From Bacteroidota bacterium (lineage in GTDB: Bacteria > Bacteroidota > Bacteroidia > Chitinophagales > Saprospiraceae): 64,000 bases of DNA. Location: positions 1 to 64,000 of the forward strand of contig JAKOVW010000053.1 in assembly GCA_029781865.1 (NCBI GenBank). Direction: 5' to 3'. The position numbers were made by a program, and so were the translations under genes. Positions 18,507 to 26,775 of the stretch are shown here, piece after piece. The notes below the pieces were generated by a model that was not told the DNA's origin, did no database searches, and saw only the letters and a program-made list of their open reading frames with translations. Numbering within the stretch: position 1 is the stretch's first letter; each line of letters begins with the position of its first letter.

Positions 18507-18842
18507 AAATTAAATTGCTCTCAAAGATAAGGAAGTATTTCAAGCCAAAATAGCTTAAATGCTTTGTCAAATCCTTACTCCGCTGAATACGGCGGCAACT
18601 AAATCACCCGGTGAAACGACTAAAATACAGCTCTGCTAAGCGTTTAAAGGAATACACATAACAAAGGGCAGCACACTAAAACCAAACCAATTAAATTCCG
18701 GATAACACCTGTCTTCCGCCTTAGATCATAAAAAAAAACTGCAGTATTTTAATGCCTTTGGATTGAAAATAGTTAATTTTAATTCCCGATTCTCATACCG
18801 GTTTAATGCAACATCAAATTGCTTATTCTAGAACAGCATATT
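18507..18842. other. Divergent intergenic region
   Basis: These 336 bases separate the divergent propeller and barrel protein genes. They contain the - strand promoter element at 18522-18529. No match to TAnnTTTG was found in front of the + strand gene, and no RNA gene or repeat was seen. Confidence 0.5.
18522..18529 (-). promoter_or_regulatory. -7 promoter element (TATCTTTG) of the propeller protein gene
   Basis: On the - strand TAtcTTTG lies 16 nt upstream of the ATG at 18506. A TTG on the - strand at 18548-18546 is 16 nt further upstream and could serve as the -33 element. Confidence 0.6.
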
Positions 18843-19718
18843 ATGAATAAAATCCTGGCAACATTTTTCTTCTGTACATTATTGAGTATCTGCTCATCAC
18901 AATCCATAAACGATTTTTTAGATTCTTATGAAGGGGAGAATTCAATTCCGTATCTGCAACCTTTAGCGGATTTATTTACTGCTAATCTGCACTCCGGAAT
19001 AAGCGACTGGTCTAAAATCGACACGGGTTTTCATGTAAAACTCGGCATCGTAGCCATGAGTTCTTTTCCTTCCAGATCACAAAGAACATTTACGGGCAGA
19101 ACGGATAATGAATTTGACCCGGAGCAAACCGCAGTCGCTCCGACAATCATTGGCAGCGTAGAACCGGTAAGAGTGGAAGGCGTTAACGGAACTGCTTACG
19201 TATTTCCAGGTGGATATAACTTAAAAACCTTACCTATGGCCGCACCACAATTGAGTATTGGAAATATTTTTCACACAGAATTTTATATCCGTTACTTTGC
19301 TTTTGATCTGGAACATGATCTTGGGAGTGTTTCCTTATTCGGATTGGGCTTCCGCCACAGCCTGAATACTTATTTACCCAAATTGCCCTTTGATTTATCC
19401 GTTGGCTATTGCTATCACAATTTTAAAGATTCAACTTATATCAACAGCAAACTAAATCTGGCTGCTGCGTATATCGGTAAATCCGGTAAATGGTGGTCCT
19501 CGCAACTTATGTTGGGCTTCCAGCATTCAAGCACCAACATAAGATATACGTTTGACCAGGGTGATCAGGTAAAAAATATCAACATCACACTAAACAATAA
19601 AAATAAATTTATCGCCGAATTAAGCGCTGCTGCTAAACTCTGGATTCTTATCTTTCACGGCGCTATTTCCTATTCAGGACCTGTTACGATTTCTGCAGGG
19701 GCAGGGTTCTGGTTTTAA
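18843..19718 (+). CDS. Predicted outer-membrane beta-barrel protein (DUF6588-like)
   Basis: The frame opens at 18819, but the ATG at 18843 begins a normal signal peptide (MNKILATFFFCTLLSICSSQ), giving 291 residues. The N-terminal part mentions residues typical of this family (FLDSYEGENSIPYLQPLADLFTANLHSG). The remainder is a run of amphipathic strands (LGIVAMSSFP, FALDLEH-like FAFDLEHDLGSVSLFGLGF, LSVGYCYHNF, WWSSQLMLGFQHS). The C-terminus ends in aromatic FWF, as expected for a barrel. I believe it belongs with DUF6588 proteins, but this rests on recall of the pattern. Function is unknown. It is followed after 21 nt by a lipoprotein gene and probably shares its transcript. Confidence 0.65.
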   Translation: MNKILATFFFCTLLSICSSQSINDFLDSYEGENSIPYLQPLADLFTANLHSGISDWSKIDTGFHVKLGIVAMSSFPSRSQRTFTGRTDNEFDPEQTAVAPTIIGSVEPVRVEGVNGTAYVFPGGYNLKTLPMAAPQLSIGNIFHTEFYIRYFAFDLEHDLGSVSLFGLGFRHSLNTYLPKLPFDLSVGYCYHNFKDSTYINSKLNLAAAYIGKSGKWWSSQLMLGFQHSSTNIRYTFDQGDQVKNINITLNNKNKFIAELSAAAKLWILIFHGAISYSGPVTISAGAGFWF

Positions 19719-19739
19719 TCCTTCAATTATTTCACAATT

Positions 19740-20390
19740 ATGAAAACAAATTATTTTTTCTTTCTTCTGCTTTTCATTTTTTCATCTTGTTGTAATGGTG
19801 ATTTTTGGTCATTTGACCAATCTGATTTATGCAGAGATGAAATTTTCACAAAGACAGAAAAAATTAATCTTAAGTTTGACTACACCGTCAATACTAACAA
19901 AAAATTTATCATAGCCAATACAGTTACTGCGGACAAAATCCGAAAAGCATTAAAAGTACCGGAAGGTCAGAGTTTTACATTGAAATCCATCGATATAACT
20001 TCCGGGCATATCAATTATGGCAGACATCCCGACAATACAGCAGTTGCTTTAAATGTCAATTTCGCCATCGTTGGAAATACGTTTAATCAACTCCTTTTGC
20101 TCAAAAAGGATCTGCCATTACCCTTGATCGACATTCCGGAAATCCCGGGATTAAGCGACGCTGTCAAAATCAATGAATTTTTTGATACAGAAGGACTTAA
20201 AGGCTTACGGGATATATTAAGAGATTATGTTGTTCTGGCCAATAATGATGGAATTAGTTTTCTGCTTCTCGGTGAACCTACACTATCCCTTTTGGCTCAT
20301 TTCACATTGAATTTCAATATGAATGTTACTGTCGTATATGAAGTATGCCAGTTTGTTCCAATTGGCCAGGGCGAACGTGCTTGCAATTAA
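19740..20390 (+). CDS. Hypothetical lipoprotein
   Basis: This 216-residue protein has a hydrophobic signal sequence ending in FIFSSCCNGD, a plausible lipobox with lipidated Cys at residue 17 or 18. The mature part alternates strands and helices and contains a phrase typical of periplasmic beta-sandwich proteins (FTLKSIDITSGHINYGRHPDNTAVALNVNF), but I recognise no family. It follows the barrel gene at 18843-19718 by 21 nt; the pair may act together at the outer membrane, which is inference from spacing only. Confidence 0.65.
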   Translation: MKTNYFFFLLLFIFSSCCNGDFWSFDQSDLCRDEIFTKTEKINLKFDYTVNTNKKFIIANTVTADKIRKALKVPEGQSFTLKSIDITSGHINYGRHPDNTAVALNVNFAIVGNTFNQLLLLKKDLPLPLIDIPEIPGLSDAVKINEFFDTEGLKGLRDILRDYVVLANNDGISFLLLGEPTLSLLAHFTLNFNMNVTVVYEVCQFVPIGQGERACN

Positions 20391-20636
20391 TCGAAATGCA
20401 AAAAGACTTCAATTGAACAATTAATCAACTTTTTTACCATAATAGGAATTTCTGATTTTTTGATCTTACAATTTGATCTTTTTTTATTCATTGACAAGTA
20501 CTAAATTCAATATAAATGAAATCTATCCCAATTCCTTATAAAACGTTTATCATAATTTTCCGATTCGCTTTTTTAAAAATGATAAATATCAATAAATGAA
20601 TTGATTAGAATCATTTAATTGCGCTTCTTTCATTAG

Positions 20637-20644
20637 TTACTTTG
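20637..20644 (+). promoter_or_regulatory. Possible -7 element of the LolA-like/ABC operon
   Basis: TTACTTTG matches TAnnTTTG at all fixed positions except the second base, and lies 14 nt before the ATG at 20659. It is the best candidate in the 268-nt gap before the five-gene operon. Confidence 0.3.
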
Positions 20645-20658
20645 AACGAATCGTTTCT

Positions 20659-21432
20659 ATGCCCTATCATCAAATCCATTTAAAATTATTCAAATTGCAC
20701 ATTTGGGTGTCAATGGTTTTTTTATTTGTAAATACCATTCAAGCCCAGCAAGCAATTGATATCGTCCGTAAGGCTGACGAGCGATCCAGAGGAAAAACAT
20801 CGTTTGCCGAAATTACCATTCAAACAGTCCGGACCAACTGGACACGAGAAATGAGTATGAAATCATGGACTAAAGGAAACAAACTTGCTGTGATTCTGAT
20901 AATCGCTCCCAAAAAGGATCAGGGCATCGCATTTTTAAAAAATGGCAAAGAAGTTTGGAACTGGATTCCTGCCATAGAACGCAATATTAAATTGCCTCCA
21001 TCTATGATGAGTCAATCCTGGATGGGCACAGATTTTACTAATGATGACCTGGTGAAAGAAGCTTCCATAGTGGAAGATTATGACCATCATTTTTTGAATG
21101 ATCAGACTATTGAAGGAAGGGAATGTTATCAAATTGAAATGATTCCAAAACCAAATGCCGCAGTGGTTTGGGGCAAAGTGATCCTTTGGGTGGACAAAAA
21201 GGATTTTATGATGCTAAAAGCAAATTACTTTGACGAAGACAATCAATTGGTGAATACATTACAATGCAGTGACATCAAGCTTCTCGGTGGAAAATTATTT
21301 CCGGCAAGATTAGAAATGATTCCGGAAAACAAGAAAGGCCAGAAAACAATATTGCTCTATCATAACCTGAAATTTGACCAGCCCATTGATGATCAATTCT
21401 TCATGAATCAAAATTTACCAAAGCTAAAATGA
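20659..21432 (+). CDS. LolA-like outer membrane lipoprotein-sorting protein
   Basis: This 257-residue periplasmic protein has a signal peptide at about residues 1-31 (ending TIQAQQ). The LolA/LolB-type half-barrel follows: MSMKSWTKGNKLAVILIIAPKKDQGIAFLK, NGKEVWNWIPAIERNIKLPPSMM, SWMGTDFTNDDLV, and VILWVDKKDFMMLKANYFD. This is the group annotated as outer membrane lipoprotein-sorting protein, which differs from housekeeping LolA and usually occurs beside RND or MacB-type transporters. It probably shuttles a lipid or lipoprotein between the transporter and the outer membrane. Its stop overlaps the next start (ATGA), so translation is coupled with the permease. Confidence 0.85.
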   Translation: MPYHQIHLKLFKLHIWVSMVFLFVNTIQAQQAIDIVRKADERSRGKTSFAEITIQTVRTNWTREMSMKSWTKGNKLAVILIIAPKKDQGIAFLKNGKEVWNWIPAIERNIKLPPSMMSQSWMGTDFTNDDLVKEASIVEDYDHHFLNDQTIEGRECYQIEMIPKPNAAVVWGKVILWVDKKDFMMLKANYFDEDNQLVNTLQCSDIKLLGGKLFPARLEMIPENKKGQKTILLYHNLKFDQPIDDQFFMNQNLPKLK

Positions 21433-22643
21433 TTGCAAAGCTAAGTTGGCGCAATCTCTGGCGAAACAAAACAAGGAGTCTCATTACTGTGACTTCGATC
21501 AGTTTTGCTGTTTTACTCGCGGTGCTGATGCAATCTTTTCAAAAAGGGGTTTTTGACCATTTGGTCAAAAATGTGGTGAGCTTTTACACTGGCTATATAC
21601 AGGTTCATAAATCCGGATATTGGAAAGAAAAAATTCTGGACAACGGATTTCTGCTTAATGACTCATTTCAAAATAAAATAACCCGCTTGCCCGGAGTTAA
21701 AGGAATCGTACCGAGGTTGGAAAGTTTTATGCTGGTTTCCGGTGGTTCCTTTACAAAAGGATGTATGGTGGTAGGCACAGTACCGGCATTGGAAAATCAA
21801 TTAACCGGTCTACAAGAAAAAATAACAGCGGGAAAATACCTTGAGGCTAACGACAGATCTGTAATCATTGCTGAGGGACTTGCTGGTAAATTGAAATTAA
21901 AAACGGATGATACACTGATCATCCTAGGACAAGGTTATCAGGGAAGCATGGCAGCCGGTAAATATCCAATTAAAGGATTGATCCACTTTGGCTCACCTGA
22001 ATTGAATGATGGTTTTGTTTATATGCCTTTGCAACTTGCACAGGAATTATTGTCCGCAGAAAATTTACTGACCTCAATTGTTCTGGATATTTCTGATCCA
22101 CTTCAAATGGAATCCATTCAGAATAACATAATATCATTATCCGGAGAAGGTTACGAGACGATGAACTGGAAAGAACTGCTTCCCGAAATTTCAAATCACA
22201 TCAAAGCAGATGGAGCTTCATTATCCATTTTTACAGGGATACTTTATTTTATCATTGGCTTCGGAATTTTTGGAACCATTCTGATGATGAGTGTCGAACG
22301 CAAACAGGAGTTTGGAATGCTGATTGCCATCGGCATGAAGAAAGTGAAATTATCACTGATGTTAATTCAGGAAACCCTGCTGATTTCTTTGATCGGTGTA
22401 TTGATCGGCATTCTGTTAAGTCTTCCTTTGATTCTATATCTGCACCTGAACCCGATCCGGCTTGGCGGACAAATCGCCAAAGTATATGAACAGTTTGGAT
22501 TTGAACCTTATTTCCCAACTTCTATTGAACCTGGTATTTTTTTACAGCAATCCACATTTGTGCTGATTATAGCTGCTTTGCTGGGTTTGTATCCTTTGTG
22601 GTATATACATAAACTGAATCCGGTACAAGCCATGAAACGTTAA
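21429..22643 (+). CDS. FtsX/MacB-type ABC transporter permease (first)
   Basis: This 404-residue permease has the MacB/LolC topology. An N-terminal helix (SLITVTSISFAVLLAVLMQSF) is followed by a periplasmic domain at about residues 45-270, then three C-terminal helices (IFTGILYFIIGFGIFGTILMM; LIQETLLISLIGVLIGILLSLPLILYL; FVLIIAALLGLYPLWYI). The conserved cytoplasmic phrase RKQEFGMLIAIGMKK marks the FtsX domain. It overlaps the LolA-like gene by 4 nt and precedes a second permease of identical length by 12 nt. The two permeases probably form a heterodimer powered by the ATPase at 23877-24596. Confidence 0.88.
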   Translation: MIAKLSWRNLWRNKTRSLITVTSISFAVLLAVLMQSFQKGVFDHLVKNVVSFYTGYIQVHKSGYWKEKILDNGFLLNDSFQNKITRLPGVKGIVPRLESFMLVSGGSFTKGCMVVGTVPALENQLTGLQEKITAGKYLEANDRSVIIAEGLAGKLKLKTDDTLIILGQGYQGSMAAGKYPIKGLIHFGSPELNDGFVYMPLQLAQELLSAENLLTSIVLDISDPLQMESIQNNIISLSGEGYETMNWKELLPEISNHIKADGASLSIFTGILYFIIGFGIFGTILMMSVERKQEFGMLIAIGMKKVKLSLMLIQETLLISLIGVLIGILLSLPLILYLHLNPIRLGGQIAKVYEQFGFEPYFPTSIEPGIFLQQSTFVLIIAALLGLYPLWYIHKLNPVQAMKR

Positions 22644-22655
22644 TTTCAGAATCTA

Positions 22656-23870
22656 ATGATGTTGATAAAAATAGCCTGGCGAAATATTTGGAGAAGTAAA
22701 AAACGCAGTGCGATTATTATTGCTTCCATCATCATTGGTTTGTGGGCCGGTGTTTTCCTGATTGCCTTTTACAATGGTATGATTGAACAAAGAGTGCGCA
22801 CTGCAATTACGCAGGAAATTTCGCACATCCAAATACACCATACAGAATTCAATAAGGATTATGATCCGAAGTATACCATCCAAAATAGCGGAGCAATTTA
22901 TGATTCAATCAAAAATATACCGGATGTCAAGTCCCTTGCTGCACGAATGATATTCATGGGAATGATTTCATCCGCTTCAGGAAATAGCGGGATTAAATTA
23001 CTTGGCATTTATCCGGATCAAGAACAATCTGTAACCGGACTAAAAGATAAATTGATTCAGGGTAATTATTTTGATTCCGGCAGGACAAATCAAATGCTTA
23101 TTGGTGAACGGTTAATTAAGAAATTAAAATTAAACCTTGGGAGCAAAGCGATTTTGACTTTTCAGGACAAAGAAGGAAATCTTGCTTCTTCTGCATTTAA
23201 AATTAAAGGTGTTTACAAAACGTCCAATAGCCCGTATGATGAAAAATATGTTTTTGTAAGAGTTCATGATTTGGATTTACTGGCCGGATTACCCGGAGAG
23301 ATTCACGAGATTGCTATTTTGCTTCGCTCAAATAATTCGCTAAACGCAATTCAAACGAGTTTACAGCGCAAATTTCCTGATGTGCTTATTGAAAACTGGA
23401 TGCAAATAAGTCCTGAAATTGGATTGACCGTCTCTGTTTCAGATCAGATGGTTTTCATCTATCTGGGAATTATATTACTGGCACTTGCATTTGGAATCAT
23501 TAACACAATGATGATGTCCGTATTGGAAAGGACCCGCGAACTTGGTATGCTTATGGCCTTAGGCATGAATAAACTACGCGTATTTATCATGATTATCCTG
23601 GAAACATTGTTTTTAGTATTGGTCGGAAGTCCGGCAGGTATTGTATTAGGGTTGATCACCACTAAAATTACGCATAACACCGGTATTCAGTTTAAAGCTT
23701 ATAAAGAGGTATATGCCAATTTTGGATATAACGATATCATTTATCCGGAACTGGCCGTCAAACAATTTATCACTATAGTATTTCTGGTTTTAATAACAGC
23801 AATCATTTCAGGGATTTTTCCTGCACGGCGTGCCTTAAAACTAAAACCAGTGGAATCCATTCGCAAATAA
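22656..23870 (+). CDS. FtsX/MacB-type ABC transporter permease (second)
   Basis: This 404-residue paralogue of the preceding permease has the same plan: an N-terminal helix (SAIIIASIIIGLWAGVFLIAF), a periplasmic domain and three C-terminal helices. The FtsX segment is RTRELGMLMALGMNK. The periplasmic domains of the two permeases are clearly diverged, which fits a heterodimer with separate roles, as in LolCE. The C-terminus is the canonical IFPARRALKLKPVESIRK. The ATPase gene begins 6 nt after the stop. Confidence 0.88.
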   Translation: MMLIKIAWRNIWRSKKRSAIIIASIIIGLWAGVFLIAFYNGMIEQRVRTAITQEISHIQIHHTEFNKDYDPKYTIQNSGAIYDSIKNIPDVKSLAARMIFMGMISSASGNSGIKLLGIYPDQEQSVTGLKDKLIQGNYFDSGRTNQMLIGERLIKKLKLNLGSKAILTFQDKEGNLASSAFKIKGVYKTSNSPYDEKYVFVRVHDLDLLAGLPGEIHEIAILLRSNNSLNAIQTSLQRKFPDVLIENWMQISPEIGLTVSVSDQMVFIYLGIILLALAFGIINTMMMSVLERTRELGMLMALGMNKLRVFIMIILETLFLVLVGSPAGIVLGLITTKITHNTGIQFKAYKEVYANFGYNDIIYPELAVKQFITIVFLVLITAIISGIFPARRALKLKPVESIRK

Positions 23871-23876
23871 TCTGAT

Positions 23877-24596
23877 ATGAATCACACAGTCATTGATGCA
23901 CACAATCTGGTCAAAGTTTATGATGAAAAAACGATTCCATTATATGCTTTAAATGGAGTACATCTCCATATTGAATCCGGAGAATTTATCGCAATCAAGG
24001 GTCCTTCCGGCTCCGGCAAAACAACCTTACTCAATATGATCGGTGGTCTCGATGTACCTTCGACAGGAGAAGTCATTATCGATGGAACCAACATCAACAA
24101 CTTGAAAGGGAATGCACTGATTGATTTCAGATTGAATAATATCGGATTTGTTTTTCAATCCTACAATTTGATTCCGGTCTTAACAGCGCGGGAAAATATC
24201 GAATTCATCATGTTATTACAAAAAAGATCCTCTAAAGAAATAAATACCAGGGTAAATGAATTGCTCAAACAAATCGGATTGGAAGACAAAGCAGATAAGA
24301 GGCCGGGAGAATTGTCCGGCGGTCAGCAACAGCGGGTGGCGGTAGCGAGAGCATTGGCACCTAAACCAAAATTTATATTGGCCGACGAACCCACTGCAAA
24401 TCTCGATTCCGTTTCAGCAGGAAATCTTCTGGATATGATGCTTCAATTAAACATTCAGGAAAAAATGACCTTTGTATTTTCCACTCATGATCAGCGGGTC
24501 ATTGAACGCGCAAGAAGAGTAATAACTCTCGAAGATGGAAAAATTGTTCAAGATTCAGCTCCCAAAAAGATAACACATCCCATGTATGAAAATTAA
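23877..24596 (+). CDS. LolD/MacB-type ABC transporter ATP-binding protein
   Basis: This 239-residue ATPase has every canonical motif: Walker A GPSGSGKTT, Q-loop VFQSYNLIP, signature LSGGQQQRV, Walker B FILADEPTANLD and H-loop STHD. The LNMIGGLDVPSTGEV phrase is typical of the LolD/MacB/FtsE subfamily that drives mechanotransmission without moving substrate through the membrane. It lies third in a permease-permease-ATPase block and overlaps the downstream barrel gene by 11 nt, which indicates a single transcriptional unit. Confidence 0.93.
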   Translation: MNHTVIDAHNLVKVYDEKTIPLYALNGVHLHIESGEFIAIKGPSGSGKTTLLNMIGGLDVPSTGEVIIDGTNINNLKGNALIDFRLNNIGFVFQSYNLIPVLTARENIEFIMLLQKRSSKEINTRVNELLKQIGLEDKADKRPGELSGGQQQRVAVARALAPKPKFILADEPTANLDSVSAGNLLDMMLQLNIQEKMTFVFSTHDQRVIERARRVITLEDGKIVQDSAPKKITHPMYEN

Positions 24597-25755
24597 TTCA
24601 TTGCACCGGATTTCCATTCTTCTTTTACTCCTATCACAATGCACCTTATTTCAATCCTTCTATTCTCAAAATGCATTTCATTTTAATGGATATTTAAAAT
24701 CGCTGCAATCAATTACCATTCCGGGAAATGCGGACACCCTTAGTACGTCCAATCTGATTCATAATCGACTAAATCTGAAAATAGATATCAATACGGCATT
24801 GAGTTTCCGATTAGAAGTGAGAAACAGAATTTTTCTTGGAGATCAACTAAAACGCAATCCCGGTTTTGGTAACTCCATTGATCAGGATGATGATTACATC
24901 AATCTTTCCAAATTATGGATTAACAAGTCAACCCTGGTTATACATTCGATCATAGACCGAATGCAGATTCAATATTCCACCAATAACTGGGATATCAGGC
25001 TCGGGCGTCAAAGAATAAACTGGGGTATCCACAATTATTGGAATCCAAATGACTTGTTTAATACTTATAACTTCTTAGATTTTGATTTTGAAGAAAGGCC
25101 GGGATCTGATGCGATCCGCATTCAACATTTTTCTTCAGACGGGTCCGGACTTGAACTTGCATTCAAACCCGGCAAAAATTCAGATACGCATACTGCTGGT
25201 CTGTTGTATAAGTTTAATAAAAGCGCCTACGACTTCCAGCTACTCGGGGGTATCTATAAAACGGACCTGGTTCTCGGCGGTGGCTGGGCAGGTGGAATTT
25301 CCAATACCGGATGGAAAAGTGAATTCAGTTATTTTATTCCATTCAAAGACAAGCTAAACTCGAAACAGGTTTTTGTATTTACCAGCATGATTGATCAAAC
25401 GTTTGCAGGAGATTGGTATGTATCCCTGTCTGGTTTATATCAATCCAGAGAAGAAGACCTGAATTTCCTAACGAATTCCATCAACGGCACTCCATTGAGT
25501 GCAAAAAATTTATTTCCGTCTACATTTTCATTTCTTACATCCATATCAAAATCTTTCTCTGGCTTAACTACCATTAATGTTTCACTCTTATACGCAACCA
25601 ACAGAACTATTTTGATTGCATATCCTACAATCAGCTGGAACGCCGCAGATAATTTACAAATCGATCTAACCGGACAATCCTACTTTTCCAAAATTACCAG
25701 TGCCTATGGAAGTATTGCGCATGCCATTTATCTGCGGGCCCGGTGGAGTTTTTGA
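24586..25755 (+). CDS. Outer-membrane beta-barrel protein of the ABC operon
   Basis: This 389-residue protein has a signal peptide (residues about 1-28, with an internal Cys in SQCTLFQSFYSQ). A long series of amphipathic strands follows and ends in RARWSF, the aromatic C-terminus of barrels. The segment WDIRLGRQRINWGIHNYWNPNDLFN resembles the conserved turn of DUF1302-like outer-membrane porins, which are often encoded next to LolA-like proteins and transporters. The likely role is the outer-membrane partner or acceptor for the substrate handled by the upstream genes. Overlap with the ATPase gene (11 nt) supports joint function. The exact family is uncertain. Confidence 0.72.
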   Translation: MKINSLHRISILLLLLSQCTLFQSFYSQNAFHFNGYLKSLQSITIPGNADTLSTSNLIHNRLNLKIDINTALSFRLEVRNRIFLGDQLKRNPGFGNSIDQDDDYINLSKLWINKSTLVIHSIIDRMQIQYSTNNWDIRLGRQRINWGIHNYWNPNDLFNTYNFLDFDFEERPGSDAIRIQHFSSDGSGLELAFKPGKNSDTHTAGLLYKFNKSAYDFQLLGGIYKTDLVLGGGWAGGISNTGWKSEFSYFIPFKDKLNSKQVFVFTSMIDQTFAGDWYVSLSGLYQSREEDLNFLTNSINGTPLSAKNLFPSTFSFLTSISKSFSGLTTINVSLLYATNRTILIAYPTISWNAADNLQIDLTGQSYFSKITSAYGSIAHAIYLRARWSF

Positions 25756-25771
25756 ATGAAGAGAGAAAGAT

Positions 25772-25962
25772 TAGTTAGGAGTTAGCAGTGAGCAGTTAGT
25801 AGTTAGTAGTTAGCAGATATAAGATATCAGTTAGGAGCTAGGAACTAGGAACTAGGAGTTAGCGGTGAGCAGTTAACAGTTAGTAGATAGCAGATATGAG
25901 ATAGCAGTTAGGAGCTAGGAACTAGGAACTAGGAACTAGGAGTTAGCATTTAGCAGTTAGGA
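25772..25962. repeat. Heptanucleotide repeat tract (agttagc/agttagt/aggaact family)
   Basis: About 190 bp are built from 7-bp units: agttagc, agtgagc, agttagt, aggagct, aggaact and related variants, with short interruptions such as gatataagatatc. The tract lies in the 301-bp gap between convergent genes. The same heptamer family recurs at 32741-32839 and 63721-63782, and in inverse orientation at 63923-63964. Confidence 0.85.
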
Positions 25963-26056
25963 TCTGAATAAAATTCAGACGTCGTTTCTTATTTAGTTTT
26001 TGGATTATTAACTATTGACCTTTGAACGTGAACTTCAAATTTTCATCCTATCCATA

Positions 26057-26518
26057 CTACATTCTGAAAAATGGTCTTTCGACATTCCAGATACCGAATG
26101 GGATCATCAATAAGATAAGAATAAAAGCAACCGTAAACCAGATAAATGCGGTCTTATATTTAAGCTCATCTGTAGCTTGTCTTTTTGATTTGATACTTCC
26201 GATTTGTGCAATGGCAATGCCTATCACCATCCCCATGATATGTTCTACACTCCAAAATCGCATTTCTTTATCGTGCATAGATGCACCAAAATCAGAAAAA
26301 ATCTTATGCATCATCGGAGAAACACCGCAATACAAAATCAATCCCAGTAGCAACTGGGTATGTAATGATGCCATAAAATATGTGTTTAACTTTTTATTCA
26401 TGCCTTCGTACGGAAGTGAAGCCTTCCATCCTTTATAGTTTCCAAATATAACCAGTATGCCCAGCAACAAAACAATCCATCGCAACCAGGAATGAAGCGT
26501 CAATACGATTTCGTACAT
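26057..26518 (-). CDS. Small multi-spanning membrane protein (cytochrome b-like)
   Basis: This 153-residue protein has four predicted helices: RWIVLLLGILVIFGNYKGW, LHTQLLLGLILYCGVSP, VEHIMGMVIGIAIAQIGSI and TAFIWFTVAFILILLMIPFGIW. Histidines near helix ends (H9 in TLHSWLRW, LHTQ, EHIMGM) would suit heme ligation. Bacteroidota proteins with this pattern are often labelled cytochrome B, but the function is unproven. It is divergent from the MBL/rhodanese gene, and the 257-nt gap between them could hold both promoters. Confidence 0.7.
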   Translation of the reverse strand: MYEIVLTLHSWLRWIVLLLGILVIFGNYKGWKASLPYEGMNKKLNTYFMASLHTQLLLGLILYCGVSPMMHKIFSDFGASMHDKEMRFWSVEHIMGMVIGIAIAQIGSIKSKRQATDELKYKTAFIWFTVAFILILLMIPFGIWNVERPFFRM

Positions 26519-26743
26519 AAGAAGTGAATTAAAATTGAAAAATAAATATTAAAAAATGTTCAATTAGGAATGAAGCCCGTTGCTTTCAAAATCCCCGGTG
26601 GTAAAGATAATCATTTAGTCGTTTTTTTGAACAGCCGGTCCATTTATTTGTTGGATGGAAAGTTATAAACCAATTGTACCCTGTATATGACTTTTCCGTC
26701 GATTTATTTCCATAGATTGGGTCCGGTAAATGAGCTAAACCCC

Positions 26744-26751
26744 TAACTTTG
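26744..26751 (+). promoter_or_regulatory. -7 promoter element (TAACTTTG) of the MBL/rhodanese gene
   Basis: TAacTTTG lies 24 nt before the ATG at 26776. A TTG at 26717-26719 is 24 nt upstream, slightly wider than the usual -33 spacing. Confidence 0.6.
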
Positions 26752-26775
26752 CATTCAATTTGAAAATTTAAGAAC

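Noticed and set aside
26022-26438. Frame opposite the small membrane protein gene
   Set aside because: It is antisense to a four-helix membrane protein with a convincing hydrophobic pattern and shows no family features of its own.
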